A stretch of DNA of 64,000 bases from an uncultured Eubacterium sp. (GTDB lineage Bacteria; Bacillota; Clostridia; Lachnospirales; Lachnospiraceae). Below, piece after piece: positions 50,737-59,449 of the stretch. The stretch spans positions 1-64,000 of the forward strand of contig CAPAOV010000007.1 in the NCBI GenBank assembly GCA_948579355.1. The letters are read 5' to 3'. The position numbers and the translations under genes are program-made. The notes beneath the pieces are model-generated. The model was not told the origin of the DNA and made no database searches. It saw only the letters and a list, made by a program, of their open reading frames with translations. The stretch's first letter is position 1. Each line of letters opens with the position of its first letter.

Positions 50737-52092
50737 CTACATACCGCCGAATGGGAATTTGAACCCTCCGAAACCACCTTTTCGGCGTCCCTTGCTGGAC
50801 ATCATGCCCGACATCTGTTTCATCATCTTGCGGCTTTGCTCAAACTGCTTGACCAGCCGGTTTACTTCACTGATATCAACACCGGCCCCCGCTGCAATGC
50901 GTCGCTTGCGGGAGGGATTAATAATATTGGGATTTGTCCGTTCTTCCAGCGTCATGGAATAGATAATAGCTTCGGTTCCCTTGAGCGCATCGTCATCAAT
51001 CTCTAAATCCGACGGCAGGCCCATCCCCGGCAGCATACTAAGAATGCTGGACAAACCGCCCATTTTTTTCATCTGCTGCATCTGTTCAAGGAAGTCGTTA
51101 AAATCAAACTCGGCTTTCTTAATCTTTTTCGCCATTTTGGCGGCCTTTTCCTCGTCCATCTCGGCTTCCGCTTTTTCAATCAGTGAAAGCACGTCGCCCA
51201 TACCAAGAATGCGGGAGGCCATACGGTCGGGATAAAACTGCTCCAAATCTGATAATTTTTCCCCCATACCGACATAGTATATCGGGCATCCCGTCACCGC
51301 GCGGATGGAAAGCGCGGCGCCGCCTCTCGTATCACTATCTAACTTCGTGAGTACAATACCATCTATCTTTAACTTCTCGTTAAACGTCGTCGCCACGTTG
51401 ACGGCATCCTGCCCCGTCATGGAATCCACAACAAGAATTGTCTGGTGCACTCGTACATTATCTTTGATTTTTACGAGTTCTTCCATCATCTCTTCATCTA
51501 CATGAAGACGTCCGGCCGTGTCAAGGATTACTACATTGTTGCCGTTTTTGGCGGCATGCTCCACCGCTGCCTTGGCGATGTCTACCGGACTGTGGCCGGT
51601 TCCCATAGAGAACACCGGAACTTCCTGCTTATCACCGTTAATCTGTAACTGTTCTATCGCCGCCGGACGATAAATATCACAGGCGGCCAGCAGCGGTTTT
51701 TTCCCTTTCTGCTTTAACTTGCCCGCAATTTTAGCTGTCGTTGTCGTCTTTCCGGCGCCCTGTAAACCGCACATCATAATTATCGTAATTTCATTACCGG
51801 AAAGCAGCTCAAGTTCCACCGCCGTCTCGCCCATCATTTTCACAAGTTCTTCATTTACAAACTTAATAACTGTTTGCCCCGGCGTCAGACTGTTGAGCAC
51901 GTCTTCCCCCGTCGCTCTTTCCTGTACCGCTTTCGTAAACTGCTTTACTACTTTGAAATTAACATCCGCCTCTAAAAGCGCCATCTTAACTTCACGAAGC
52001 GCTGCCTTAACATCCGCTTCGGATAGTCTGCCTTTGCTGCGCAGACCTTTGAAAACATGTTGCAATTTTTCTGACAGACTATCAAACGCCAT
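50737..52092 (-). CDS. ffh: Signal recognition particle protein Ffh
   Basis: 451 residues. N domain helices (about 1-85), G domain with GLQGAGKTTTAAKIA, DTAGRLHVDEE, TKLDSDTRGGAAL, then the methionine-rich M domain (QMQQMKKMGGLSSILSMLPGMG, MMKQMSGMM) that binds SRP RNA and signal peptides. Targets nascent membrane and secreted proteins with FtsY. 37 bases from ylxM. The SRP RNA gene itself was not found in this window. Confidence 0.98.
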   Translation of the reverse strand: MAFDSLSEKLQHVFKGLRSKGRLSEADVKAALREVKMALLEADVNFKVVKQFTKAVQERATGEDVLNSLTPGQTVIKFVNEELVKMMGETAVELELLSGNEITIIMMCGLQGAGKTTTTAKIAGKLKQKGKKPLLAACDIYRPAAIEQLQINGDKQEVPVFSMGTGHSPVDIAKAAVEHAAKNGNNVVILDTAGRLHVDEEMMEELVKIKDNVRVHQTILVVDSMTGQDAVNVATTFNEKLKIDGIVLTKLDSDTRGGAALSIRAVTGCPIYYVGMGEKLSDLEQFYPDRMASRILGMGDVLSLIEKAEAEMDEEKAAKMAKKIKKAEFDFNDFLEQMQQMKKMGGLSSILSMLPGMGLPSDLEIDDDALKGTEAIIYSMTLEERTNPNIINPSRKRRIAAGAGVDISEVNRLVKQFEQSRKMMKQMSGMMSSKGRRKGGFGGFKFPFGGM

Positions 52093-52129
52093 GACCCCGC
52101 ACCGCCCTTTCTATCCCGAAAAAATTCAG

Positions 52130-52492
52130 TCAGATAATATCATAGATTTCCTCTGCCAAGACTGCAATCTCCTTTGACAGAGCCTCGTCCTGACCGCGTC
52201 CGGCAACCTCTTCCATCTGCTGTAATTTTACTTTCATCACCTGAAACTTCTCGACAAGGTGTAACTTTTCCTCGTATCCGCGAAGTTTTGTACGGCACCG
52301 TCTCACAATATCGTAGACACCCTGTCTCGTCATCTGCTGTTCTCCGGCAATCTCTGCCAGCGAATAATTGTGCCACACATAATCTTCAAATACACGCCGA
52401 TGATTCTCCTTTAACAATGCCCCGTAAAAATCATAAAGATTCGAGAGCTCAACAAGTTCGTCCGGCTCCCGCAAAGACTTATCTTTTTCCAA
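52130..52492 (-). CDS. ylxM: YlxM family HTH DNA-binding protein
   Basis: 120 residues. NLYDFYGALLKENHRRVFEDY, then SLAEIAGEQQMTRQGVYDIVRRCRTKL is the helix-turn-helix; the C-terminus is a coiled coil. Conserved partner gene of ffh; Streptococcus YlxM modulates SRP. Start is a TTG at 52492 behind GGCGGTGA; an in-frame TTG further upstream lies in the promoter -35 box and is rejected. Confidence 0.9.
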   Translation of the reverse strand: MEKDKSLREPDELVELSNLYDFYGALLKENHRRVFEDYVWHNYSLAEIAGEQQMTRQGVYDIVRRCRTKLRGYEEKLHLVEKFQVMKVKLQQMEEVAGRGQDEALSKEIAVLAEEIYDII

Positions 52493-52499
52493 AAAATCA

Positions 52500-52530
52500 C
52501 CGCCTGTAAAGTTTTTTTCTTTACAGACGG
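52500..52530 (-). promoter_or_regulatory. 5'-terminal hairpin of ylxM-ffh mRNA, overlapping the ribosome site
   Basis: CCGcCTGTAAAG pairs with CTTTACAGaCGG, an 11/12 match with a seven-base loop. Transcription should begin near 52525, so the mRNA starts with this stem, and the GGCGG ribosome site of ylxM is in its 3' arm. It can limit translation of ylxM. Confidence 0.6.
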
Positions 52531-52531
52531 T

Positions 52532-52561
52532 AGTATATCGCAAAATAGTGCTCCCTGTCAA
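52532..52561 (-). promoter_or_regulatory. Promoter of ylxM-ffh operon
   Basis: Minus strand TTGACA (52556-52561), 18 bases, TATACT (52532-52537). Confidence 0.75.
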
Positions 52562-52625
52562 GGGGAAATTATTTGGTTTTCGGTAAAACTTATAGATAAA
52601 ATAGAAAACACCCCTTACCGTGTTA

Positions 52626-52688
52626 TTATCCGCGGCAAAGGGCGTAGGGGTGGTAGCAGGCAGACCCGCTATTCTTTGGTTTTTTCAA
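52626..52688 (-). CDS. Possible 20-residue peptide with two cysteines
   Basis: TTG start nine bases after GGAGG (52698-52702) that overlaps the stop of the preceding frame. It reads MKKPKNSGSA then CYHPYALCRG and TAA. A basic lead and a Cys-x7-Cys core look more like a real peptide (signal, antimicrobial or regulatory) than random sequence, but nothing in the neighbourhood identifies it. No modification enzyme gene is adjacent. Confidence 0.35.
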   Translation of the reverse strand: MKKPKNSGSACYHPYALCRG

Positions 52689-52702
52689 GTATAAAAACCT
52701 CC

Positions 52703-52972
52703 TTACGCTTTGTAATCGGCTTCCCTCGAAAGAATGTAACAAAATTCTCTGGCATTTCGGTCGTATTGAACAAGTCCACCCATCAACCGGAGCTTTTCCT
52801 GTTTTGGGGATGTCGGTTGTTCTTTCTTCTTCGCCATCTCCCTGTCCAAATAACTGGAAAATCCCTGCTTTGCTTCGCCTCGGTTACTTTCTTCCTCACG
52901 GAAGCGATTTACTTTTACAATGTTACTAACCGGTTTAACAGTTGCCTTTCCATAAATACGATTTGTGACAAT
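52703..52972 (-). pseudogene. Unrecognised 89-codon reading frame without canonical start
   Basis: Open frame 52972-52703 with protein-like composition: NRIYGKATVKPVSNIVKVNR, a basic middle (FSSYLDREMAKKKEQ), and an end MGGLVQYDRNAREFCYILSR. A GGAGG site (52984-52988) precedes it, but no ATG, GTG or TTG is in frame before codon 40; an ATT at 52972 is 11 bases downstream of that site. Either ATT is used, the front is frameshifted, or the gene is decayed. A TTGGTG/TATAAC promoter lies 60 bases upstream. Family not recognised. The remaining space from 52562 to 53087 has no other gene. Confidence 0.4.
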
Positions 52973-53033
52973 TGCTTTGACCCCCTCCTTTGGCTCATTT
53001 GGCTAGTTGCATTCTGACTTCCATGTCTGCTTT

Positions 53034-53062
53034 GTTATAGTATATATCGGCAGTTTCACCAA
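53034..53062 (-). promoter_or_regulatory. Promoter-like site upstream of the short frames
   Basis: Minus strand TTGGTG (53057-53062), 17 bases, TATAAC (53034-53039), directly after the stop of the GGDEF gene. Confidence 0.4.
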
Positions 53063-53087
53063 AAATCCAAAGGAAAAAATGTACTTT

Positions 53088-55142
53088 TTATTTTTCTTTT
53101 GACTTCACGGGCACCTCCATAATATCATACTCCGCAAGAATAGATGAATTTCTGCTAAGCGAGCGATATTTGTTAAGAATCCGGTCGGCCACCATAGTGC
53201 CGTTTTCCTTATTGGTATCCATTAAAATGACGATTTGCTGCGTTGGACTAAAGCGCGTCGTCACATCGCCCCGCCGCAGGGAACGGATAATCGCCGTCTC
53301 CAGAAGCATCAGTGAATCTTCTACCTGAACAAGCGGCTGGACTAAACCGTCGGGAATAGTTAAAGTAATTAGAATTATCTGTACATGCTGCTTATTTCTC
53401 TCAATATAGCGTGTAATAAATTGGTAAATATGGGAAAAACGGTCGTATTCTACCGCATAGGCTCCCTGACGGTATTTGCGCTCGGCGATTTGCCGCATCA
53501 GGCTCTTCAAATCCATCTGCTTAATGCTCTTTTCTGCTTCCAGAGCGCCCTCTGCCATATACGCATAGGCATGATAATCATCTTTGCCATTATTTTTTAC
53601 ATAGTACATCGCCTTATCGGCATTCTCATATAACAACGCGCAATTCATCTCTCCGCTGCCGCTGTACTTTGTCATAATGCCGATGGAAACGGAACATATC
53701 CCGTATCCGGCTGCTTCTTTGCGCTCAGAAAACATTTTAATAATATTTTCCGCCCGCTGGCTGATAACATAATCTTTATCCATCTCCGGAAAAAATACGG
53801 CGAACTCATCACCGCCGATGCGGCATACAAAATCGCTTTCCCTTGTGTTGGCGCGAACAACACTGGCAAAAATCTGTATTAATTCATCTCCCGCCACATG
53901 GCCGTAAGTGTCGTTTACCATCTTAAAGTTATCCAAATCCATCATAAAAAAGGTTCCGCGGGAGTTCGGCTGCAACAGATAATTATCAATCTTTTCCTCA
54001 AAGTATTTGCGGTTTAAAAATCCGGTCAGGGAATCCCTCTCCAGTTCATTCTGCGTCTCCTGCACACTCTCTGTAAATACCTGACGGAGCAGGACGCCCG
54101 CTTCCGTAATCTCTCCCTCCTCGGTTATCTCGTTGTAGACACTGCTTTCATCAATAGCCAGTCCCTCTTCCAGCAATTCCAGAAACACATCTACAATATA
54201 AGGGTCAAACTGCGTGCCGCGTCCTAAAATAAGCTCTTCCATCACACGCTCTTTTGGCAGACGCGTCCGGTAAGCGCGGTCCGCCGTCATTGATTCATAG
54301 GCGCCGGCCACGGCAATAATCCGCGCGGCCTCCGGAATGTCTTTTCCTTTCTTTCCGCTATAGCCGGAACCGTCGTACCACTCGTGATGATAGCGCACCG
54401 CCTCTACCACTCCCGGAATAAACTTTGTATTCTGCAATATTTCCGCACCAATGACCGCATGTTTTTTCACTGCTTCGTATTCCGCTTCCGTCAAATCCGA
54501 AGCTTTATTTAAAATCGAGTCCTCAACTGCAATTTTCCCGATATCATGGAGCAGCGCCATATAGTACAAATCTTCTACCGCCTTTTCTTCATAACCCATT
54601 CTCTTGGCGATTTCACGGCAATACAAGGCTACGCGAACCGAATGTTTGTCCGCATAACGGTCTTTTGTATCTACGGTATGAGCAATCGTGAGAATCGACT
54701 GCAGAGCTAAACGGTTAATCTGCTCCCTCTGCTTCTCTATCTCTATTTCCTGATGTCTCCGCAGCATCGTAAGTTCCACGATATAATTGATACGGTTCAG
54801 CAAAATAGGCGCTTCAAAAGGCAGCGGTACAAAATCAATGGCGCCCGCCTCAAGTCCTTTTAATTTGCTTTCCGTATCCTGCTCACTCATCAGCAAAATC
54901 ACTGGTATCTCTTTTATACTGCTCTTTTCTTTTTGCAGGTGGGAAAGTACTTCCAAGCCACTCATACCGGAAACATTGGCGTTCATAAGAATCAAATCCG
55001 GATACTCAGACTTCAAAAAATCCAAGGCGTCTTCTCCCCGTTCCACCAAAGCCACATCATAAGTATCTAATAAAATGGATTCCATGTATCGAAGAGCAAG
55101 TTTTGAAGAATCAACAACGAGAATCAGTGGTTTTTGTTCCAT
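53088..55142 (-). CDS. Pseudo-receiver / HD-GYP / GGDEF cyclic-di-GMP protein
   Basis: 684 residues. Residues 1-120 are a receiver fold, but the phosphoacceptor is Asn54 (LMNANVSG) and the usual KPF lysine is Leu, so it cannot be phosphorylated normally. Residues 150-345 are an HD-GYP phosphodiesterase (LLHDIGK, HHEWYDGSGYSG). Residues 380-545 are an intact GGDEF (RIGGDEFAVFF) with an RxxD inhibitory site (RESD) upstream. Residues 560-684 look like a second, degenerate GGDEF. It could make and break cyclic-di-GMP. Preceded by a methyltransferase gene (five bases). Confidence 0.92.
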   Translation of the reverse strand: MEQKPLILVVDSSKLALRYMESILLDTYDVALVERGEDALDFLKSEYPDLILMNANVSGMSGLEVLSHLQKEKSSIKEIPVILLMSEQDTESKLKGLEAGAIDFVPLPFEAPILLNRINYIVELTMLRRHQEIEIEKQREQINRLALQSILTIAHTVDTKDRYADKHSVRVALYCREIAKRMGYEEKAVEDLYYMALLHDIGKIAVEDSILNKASDLTEAEYEAVKKHAVIGAEILQNTKFIPGVVEAVRYHHEWYDGSGYSGKKGKDIPEAARIIAVAGAYESMTADRAYRTRLPKERVMEELILGRGTQFDPYIVDVFLELLEEGLAIDESSVYNEITEEGEITEAGVLLRQVFTESVQETQNELERDSLTGFLNRKYFEEKIDNYLLQPNSRGTFFMMDLDNFKMVNDTYGHVAGDELIQIFASVVRANTRESDFVCRIGGDEFAVFFPEMDKDYVISQRAENIIKMFSERKEAAGYGICSVSIGIMTKYSGSGEMNCALLYENADKAMYYVKNNGKDDYHAYAYMAEGALEAEKSIKQMDLKSLMRQIAERKYRQGAYAVEYDRFSHIYQFITRYIERNKQHVQIILITLTIPDGLVQPLVQVEDSLMLLETAIIRSLRRGDVTTRFSPTQQIVILMDTNKENGTMVADRILNKYRSLSRNSSILAEYDIMEVPVKSKEK

Positions 55143-55147
55143 AACAA

Positions 55148-56293
55148 CTACTCCTTTTGTTCCAATAACTGTTCTAATGTTCCATGAAGCTTCATCTCAT
55201 CACAAAGCGTTGTATAACTTTCGTCACCCAACGCGGCAGTTTTCTTTCTGATTGCACGTATCAGAAGATTTTTCGGCGTATGCTCCATATCAATAAATTC
55301 CAAAATCTGTACCGAATATCCCTGCTGCTCTAGTAAATTAGCCCTCAACGCATCCGTGAACAGAGCAGACACCCGTTCTTTTATAATACCATACTTTAGC
55401 ACCGGCTGCAAAAGATTACTGCTGATTTGTCTGTTTATCTCATGCTGACAACAGGGAACGGACAAAATCACTTTAGCATGCCAACGCACCGCTTTATTCA
55501 AAGCATAATCCGTTGCCGTATCACAGGCATGAAGAGTTACGACCATATCCACTTCCTGCATACCGTCATACGTGTTGATATCCCCCTCCAAAAAAGTCAT
55601 CTCCGTATATCCAAAACGCTCTGCCAGTTCGTTACAATGCCGTATAACATCCTTTTTTAAATCCAGCCCGACCATGCGGACAGAATAGCCATTCATAATC
55701 TTCAAATAGTAATACATGGCAAAGGTAAGATAGGATTTGCCACATCCGAAGTCTACAATCGTAATCTGTTTGTTTTTTGGCAGCTCCGGCAGAACATCCC
55801 TGACAAATTCCAGAAACCGGTTCATTTGACGAAACTTCTTGTACTTTTTTTCGACAATTTTCCCCTCTTTTGTCTGAACACCCAGCTCCACCAGAAAAGG
55901 AATCACTTCCCCCTCCGGCAAAATATACCGCTTTTTTCTGTTATGCATCAAATCCGTTTTTATGATTGTTTGATTCCGGCGGGATTTTATCGTCACTTTC
56001 CCTTTCTTACTTATCAGTGCCGTATACATTTTCTCTTCTGTCACGATTTCAAGCTGTTTATAAAATCGCTGCAATAACTCTATTATATGTTCGATTGCAC
56101 CGCTTTTTTCCAAATTTTTATGAAATACCTGCTTATTCCGATACTCGGCAAACTGGAACATCAATTGGCCCCGTTCCGCAAAAGGGCGTAGCACTATTTT
56201 CTTTGCCAATTCATCGCTTCTGCGGTTACTGATAATTATCTGGTGCAGGTTTTCGTTTAGATTTTGTTCCAATACTTCGCGTAATTTTTCCAT
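55148..56293 (-). CDS. SAM-dependent methyltransferase of unknown substrate (Methyltransf_32-like)
   Basis: 381 residues. N-terminal 175 residues are helical with no motif I recognise; then a Rossmann methyltransferase: VDFGCGKSYLTFAMYYYL (motif I), MVGLDLKKDVI, DMVVTLHACDTATDYAL and VPCCQHE. The ACDTATD/PCCQHE pattern is found in proteins annotated as Methyltransf_32; targets are unproven, possibly rRNA or tRNA. Start at ATG 56293 behind GGTGGC. Confidence 0.8.
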   Translation of the reverse strand: MEKLREVLEQNLNENLHQIIISNRRSDELAKKIVLRPFAERGQLMFQFAEYRNKQVFHKNLEKSGAIEHIIELLQRFYKQLEIVTEEKMYTALISKKGKVTIKSRRNQTIIKTDLMHNRKKRYILPEGEVIPFLVELGVQTKEGKIVEKKYKKFRQMNRFLEFVRDVLPELPKNKQITIVDFGCGKSYLTFAMYYYLKIMNGYSVRMVGLDLKKDVIRHCNELAERFGYTEMTFLEGDINTYDGMQEVDMVVTLHACDTATDYALNKAVRWHAKVILSVPCCQHEINRQISSNLLQPVLKYGIIKERVSALFTDALRANLLEQQGYSVQILEFIDMEHTPKNLLIRAIRKKTAALGDESYTTLCDEMKLHGTLEQLLEQKE

Positions 56294-56360
56294 TTCTGCC
56301 ACCGCTTTTTCAATTCATGTTTCCGGCTCTGCAAAAGCCGTACTTTCCTATAGGACGAAA

Positions 56361-56389
56361 ACAGCCCCCGATATTATCTCGAGGGCTGT
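56361..56389 (-). terminator. Terminator of the decarboxylase operon
   Basis: Minus strand ACAGCCC...GGGCTGT with an inner CGA/TCG-type pair, followed by TTTTCG, 11 bases after the stop of the last gene. Confidence 0.75.
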
Positions 56390-56400
56390 CGGTATCTTCA

Positions 56401-57813
56401 TTAAACCGGATAAATCTGATTTTCCTTGTCAGCTAATGTGGCGTCTACCTTTGTCTTCTGCGCCTCACGATATTTAAAGAAATCAAGCGCCACCTGTGGG
56501 AAGAGAGCATAGGACAATACATCCTCGTCCTGTTCTTTCCACTGCGACATCTCGCTTTCCAGTTTTGCCAACTGCGGCTCAATCTTATCTGCCGGACGGC
56601 ACGTAATCGGCTGTACATCACCGATACATTTCTTCTGAACTTCCGGGTCAAAAGGCTTAACCGTTTGTCCAAATTCTCCGGAAAGAAGTTTCTTGGATTC
56701 TTTTGTCACCATCTTATAGCGTTCACCGGACACAACGTTAAGTACTGCCTGCGTACCGACAATCTGAGAAGACGGCGTAACCAAAGGCGGCTCCCCAAAA
56801 TCTTTCCGCACACGCGGTACCTCTTCAAGTACCTGCTCATATTTATCTTCCTGACCCATCTCCTTTAATTGGGAAACGAGGTTTGAAAGCATTCCACCCG
56901 GCACCTGATAACGAAGCGTATTAATATTTACCCCGAGCACTTTTGTATTCATAAGACCGCTCTCCAACGCCTCTTCCCGCAGCGGACGGAAATACTCGGC
57001 AATCTCCGAAAGAAGATTCTGGTCCAGACCGGTATCGTAAGGGGTTCCCTTAAATGTCTCAACCATAACTTCCGTAGCCGGCTGGCTCGTACCAAGCGCG
57101 AACGGACTCATTGCCGTATCAATAATATCACAGCCGGATTCTACTGCTTTCATATAAGTCATTGCCGCTACGCCGGATGTATAGTGCGTATGCAAATCAA
57201 TCGGAATATCCACCGCTTCTTTTAACGCTTCTACTAATTCCGTTGCCTTATACGGGGTAAGCAGGCCCGCCATATCTTTAATACAGAGAGATTTAGCCCC
57301 CATATCTTCTATTTTCTTTGCGATATCTTTCCAATACTTCAGTGTATAAGCATCTCCCAATGTATAAGAAAGTGCAATCTGTGCGTGTCCATTTTCCTTG
57401 TTAGCGGCCTTTACTGCCGTCTCAAGATTGCGGATATCATTCAGACAATCAAAGATACGAATGATATCAATACCATTTGCTAACGATTTCTGAACAAAAT
57501 ATTCTACTACGTCATCAGCATAGTGATTATATCCCAAAATATTCTGTCCGCGGAAAAGCATTTGCAGTTTCGTGTTTTTAAATCCATCGCGCAATTTGCG
57601 GAGTCTCTCCCACGGGTCCTCTTTGAGGAAACGAAGCGACGCATCAAAAGTTGCTCCTCCCCAGCACTCAACAGCATGATACCCGACTTTATCCATTTTA
57701 TCAATAATTGGCAACATTTGTTCTGTTGTCATACGGGTCGCAATCAATGACTGATGCGCATCACGCAGGACAGTCTCCGTAATCTTGATTGGCCTTTTCT
57801 TCTTTTCTGCCAT
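56401..57813 (-). CDS. Oxaloacetate decarboxylase alpha / pyruvate carboxylase B-type carboxyltransferase
   Basis: 470 residues. DRE-TIM carboxyltransferase: ITETVLRDAHQSLIATRM, metal and substrate residues in ECWGGATFD, IRIFDCLND, CIKDMAGLL, DLHTHYTSG; then the PYC_OADA helical region (VPGGMLSNLVSQLKE). It has no C-terminal biotin domain, which is supplied by the separate biotin carrier at 59.1 kb. It would move the carboxyl group between oxaloacetate and biotin. GGAGG precedes the ATG. Confidence 0.92.
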   Translation of the reverse strand: MAEKKKRPIKITETVLRDAHQSLIATRMTTEQMLPIIDKMDKVGYHAVECWGGATFDASLRFLKEDPWERLRKLRDGFKNTKLQMLFRGQNILGYNHYADDVVEYFVQKSLANGIDIIRIFDCLNDIRNLETAVKAANKENGHAQIALSYTLGDAYTLKYWKDIAKKIEDMGAKSLCIKDMAGLLTPYKATELVEALKEAVDIPIDLHTHYTSGVAAMTYMKAVESGCDIIDTAMSPFALGTSQPATEVMVETFKGTPYDTGLDQNLLSEIAEYFRPLREEALESGLMNTKVLGVNINTLRYQVPGGMLSNLVSQLKEMGQEDKYEQVLEEVPRVRKDFGEPPLVTPSSQIVGTQAVLNVVSGERYKMVTKESKKLLSGEFGQTVKPFDPEVQKKCIGDVQPITCRPADKIEPQLAKLESEMSQWKEQDEDVLSYALFPQVALDFFKYREAQKTKVDATLADKENQIYPV

Positions 57814-57884
57814 TTCTATATCCTCCTGTTATTTTTTAGATAGGAATTTTTCTGTACACAGTGCGTCCAATTTTTCTAACGCCT

Positions 57885-59024
57885 TTATACTCCATAAATC
57901 GCCATAAATACACCTGCCGCCACGGCAGTACCGATTACGCCGGCCACATTCGGGCCCATGGCGTGCATCAAAAGGAAATTGGTAGGGTCTGCCTCAGCGC
58001 CCACTTTCTGTGAAACACGGGCGGCCATAGGCACAGCCGAAACTCCGGCGGAACCGATGAGCGGATTGATTTTCCCCCGCGTCACAACACACATTAATTT
58101 GCCAAATAACACACCGGCTGCCGTTCCGAAAGCAAAAGCGACCAAACCAAGAACAACGATTTTTAATGTTGCCGCATTCAGGAAACTAGCACCGGTTGTA
58201 GTGGCGCCAACCGACGTTCCGAGAAGAATTACGACAATGTACATCATTGCATTGGAAGCAGTCTCCGCCAACTGACCTACAACACCGGATTCTTTAAATA
58301 AGTTCCCCAACATCAACATGCCGACAAGAGGCGCCGTACTAGGTAAAATTAAACATACGACAACTGTTACGACAACCGGGAAAAGAATTCTCTCGAGTTT
58401 AGATACCGGACGAAGCTGCTCCATCCGAATCTCTCTCTCCTTTTTCGTCGTCAAAAGTTTCATAATCGGCGGCTGGATAATCGGAACGAGCGACATGTAA
58501 GAGTACGCCGCCACCGCAATTGAGCCCATCAGATGCCCCTGCCTTAATTTACCGGCAAGGAAAATCGAAGTAGGGCCGTCCGCCCCGCCGATAATGGAAA
58601 CAGCTGCCGCCTCTCCGCCGTTGAAGCCCCACAAAAGAGCTAAAATATAAGCTGCAAAAATACCGAACTGCGCCGCCGCTCCCAACAGGAAACTTTTTGG
58701 ATTCGCAATCAGCGGCCCAAAATCCGTCATCGCTCCTACGCCGAGGAAAATCAGAGAAGGCAGAATACTCCATTCATCCAAGAGGAAGAAATAGTGTAAC
58801 AACCCGCCCGCACTATCCGCATTGGCCGGTTCGGCGATAATCAATGGATAAATGTTTGCTAACAGCATACCAAATGCAATTGGCAGTAACAGTAACGGCT
58901 CATAGCCTTTTTTGATTGCCAGATATAAAAATACAAAGGCAACCAATATCATGACATAGTTTCTCCAGTCTATCCCCTCCTGAAAAAACGCAGTCTGCTT
59001 TAAAAGATTATTTATTACTTCCAT
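57885..59024 (-). CDS. Na+-translocating decarboxylase beta subunit
   Basis: 379 residues, about nine or more membrane helices. Signature segments: GADGPTSIFLAGKL, AYSYMSLVPIIQPPIM (the region of the sodium-binding aspartate and serine), IGSAGVSAVPMAARV and NVAGVIGTAVAAG. Decarboxylation of carboxybiotin is coupled here to export of two Na+. Shared by oxaloacetate, methylmalonyl-CoA and glutaconyl-CoA decarboxylases, so substrate cannot be told from this subunit. Confidence 0.95.
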   Translation of the reverse strand: MEVINNLLKQTAFFQEGIDWRNYVMILVAFVFLYLAIKKGYEPLLLLPIAFGMLLANIYPLIIAEPANADSAGGLLHYFFLLDEWSILPSLIFLGVGAMTDFGPLIANPKSFLLGAAAQFGIFAAYILALLWGFNGGEAAAVSIIGGADGPTSIFLAGKLRQGHLMGSIAVAAYSYMSLVPIIQPPIMKLLTTKKEREIRMEQLRPVSKLERILFPVVVTVVVCLILPSTAPLVGMLMLGNLFKESGVVGQLAETASNAMMYIVVILLGTSVGATTTGASFLNAATLKIVVLGLVAFAFGTAAGVLFGKLMCVVTRGKINPLIGSAGVSAVPMAARVSQKVGAEADPTNFLLMHAMGPNVAGVIGTAVAAGVFMAIYGV

Positions 59025-59057
59025 CTAAATTACCTCCGGTCTTTTTTGTCTGTTGAA

Positions 59058-59435
59058 TCAGTCCATCGTAGCCAGTACATTTCCTGCTTCAACCATATCA
59101 CCAGAGTTTACGTTGATACTTGCAATCGTGCCATCCTGTGGAGCAACCACTTCATTTTCCATCTTCATCGCTTCCAAAAGAAGAACGACCTCTCCCTTTT
59201 TCACGCTCTGACCCGGATTTGCTTTCACTGCAAGAATCTTACCCGGCATAGGAGCTGTAATCTCCACGGAGCCTGCGCTGCCGGACGCTGCCGGTGCTTT
59301 TGGAGCAGGCGCTGGCGCTGCTGCCGGAGCAGGTGCTGCCGGTGCTGCCGGAGCAGAAGCCGCTGCGCCTCCTGCCTTTTCTTCAACGGTTACATCATAT
59401 ACGGTTCCATTTACGGTAATTGTATAACTTTTCAT
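59058..59435 (-). CDS. Biotin carboxyl carrier protein (gcdC/mmdC/1.3S type)
   Basis: 125 residues. N-terminal beta-strand (KSYTITVNGTVYDVTVEE), Ala/Pro-rich flexible linker (25-50), and biotinyl domain with the biotin lysine K91 in LEAMKMENEV. The linker lets the biotin reach two carboxyltransferase sites and the membrane pump. Between the beta and gamma subunits. Confidence 0.95.
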   Translation of the reverse strand: MKSYTITVNGTVYDVTVEEKAGGAAASAPAAPAAPAPAAAPAPAPKAPAASGSAGSVEITAPMPGKILAVKANPGQSVKKGEVVLLLEAMKMENEVVAPQDGTIASINVNSGDMVEAGNVLATMD

Positions 59436-59449
59436 GTTTTATATCCTCC

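Noticed and set aside
52616..52680. SRP RNA gene upstream of ffh, suggested by a GC-rich stretch
   Set aside because: The conserved SRP RNA core and long hairpin could not be found; the stretch is better explained as the 20-codon peptide frame.
52676..53017. Plus-strand 113-codon frame
   Set aside because: No ribosome site, low-complexity hydrophobic content, and a better reading frame with a GGAGG site lies on the minus strand.
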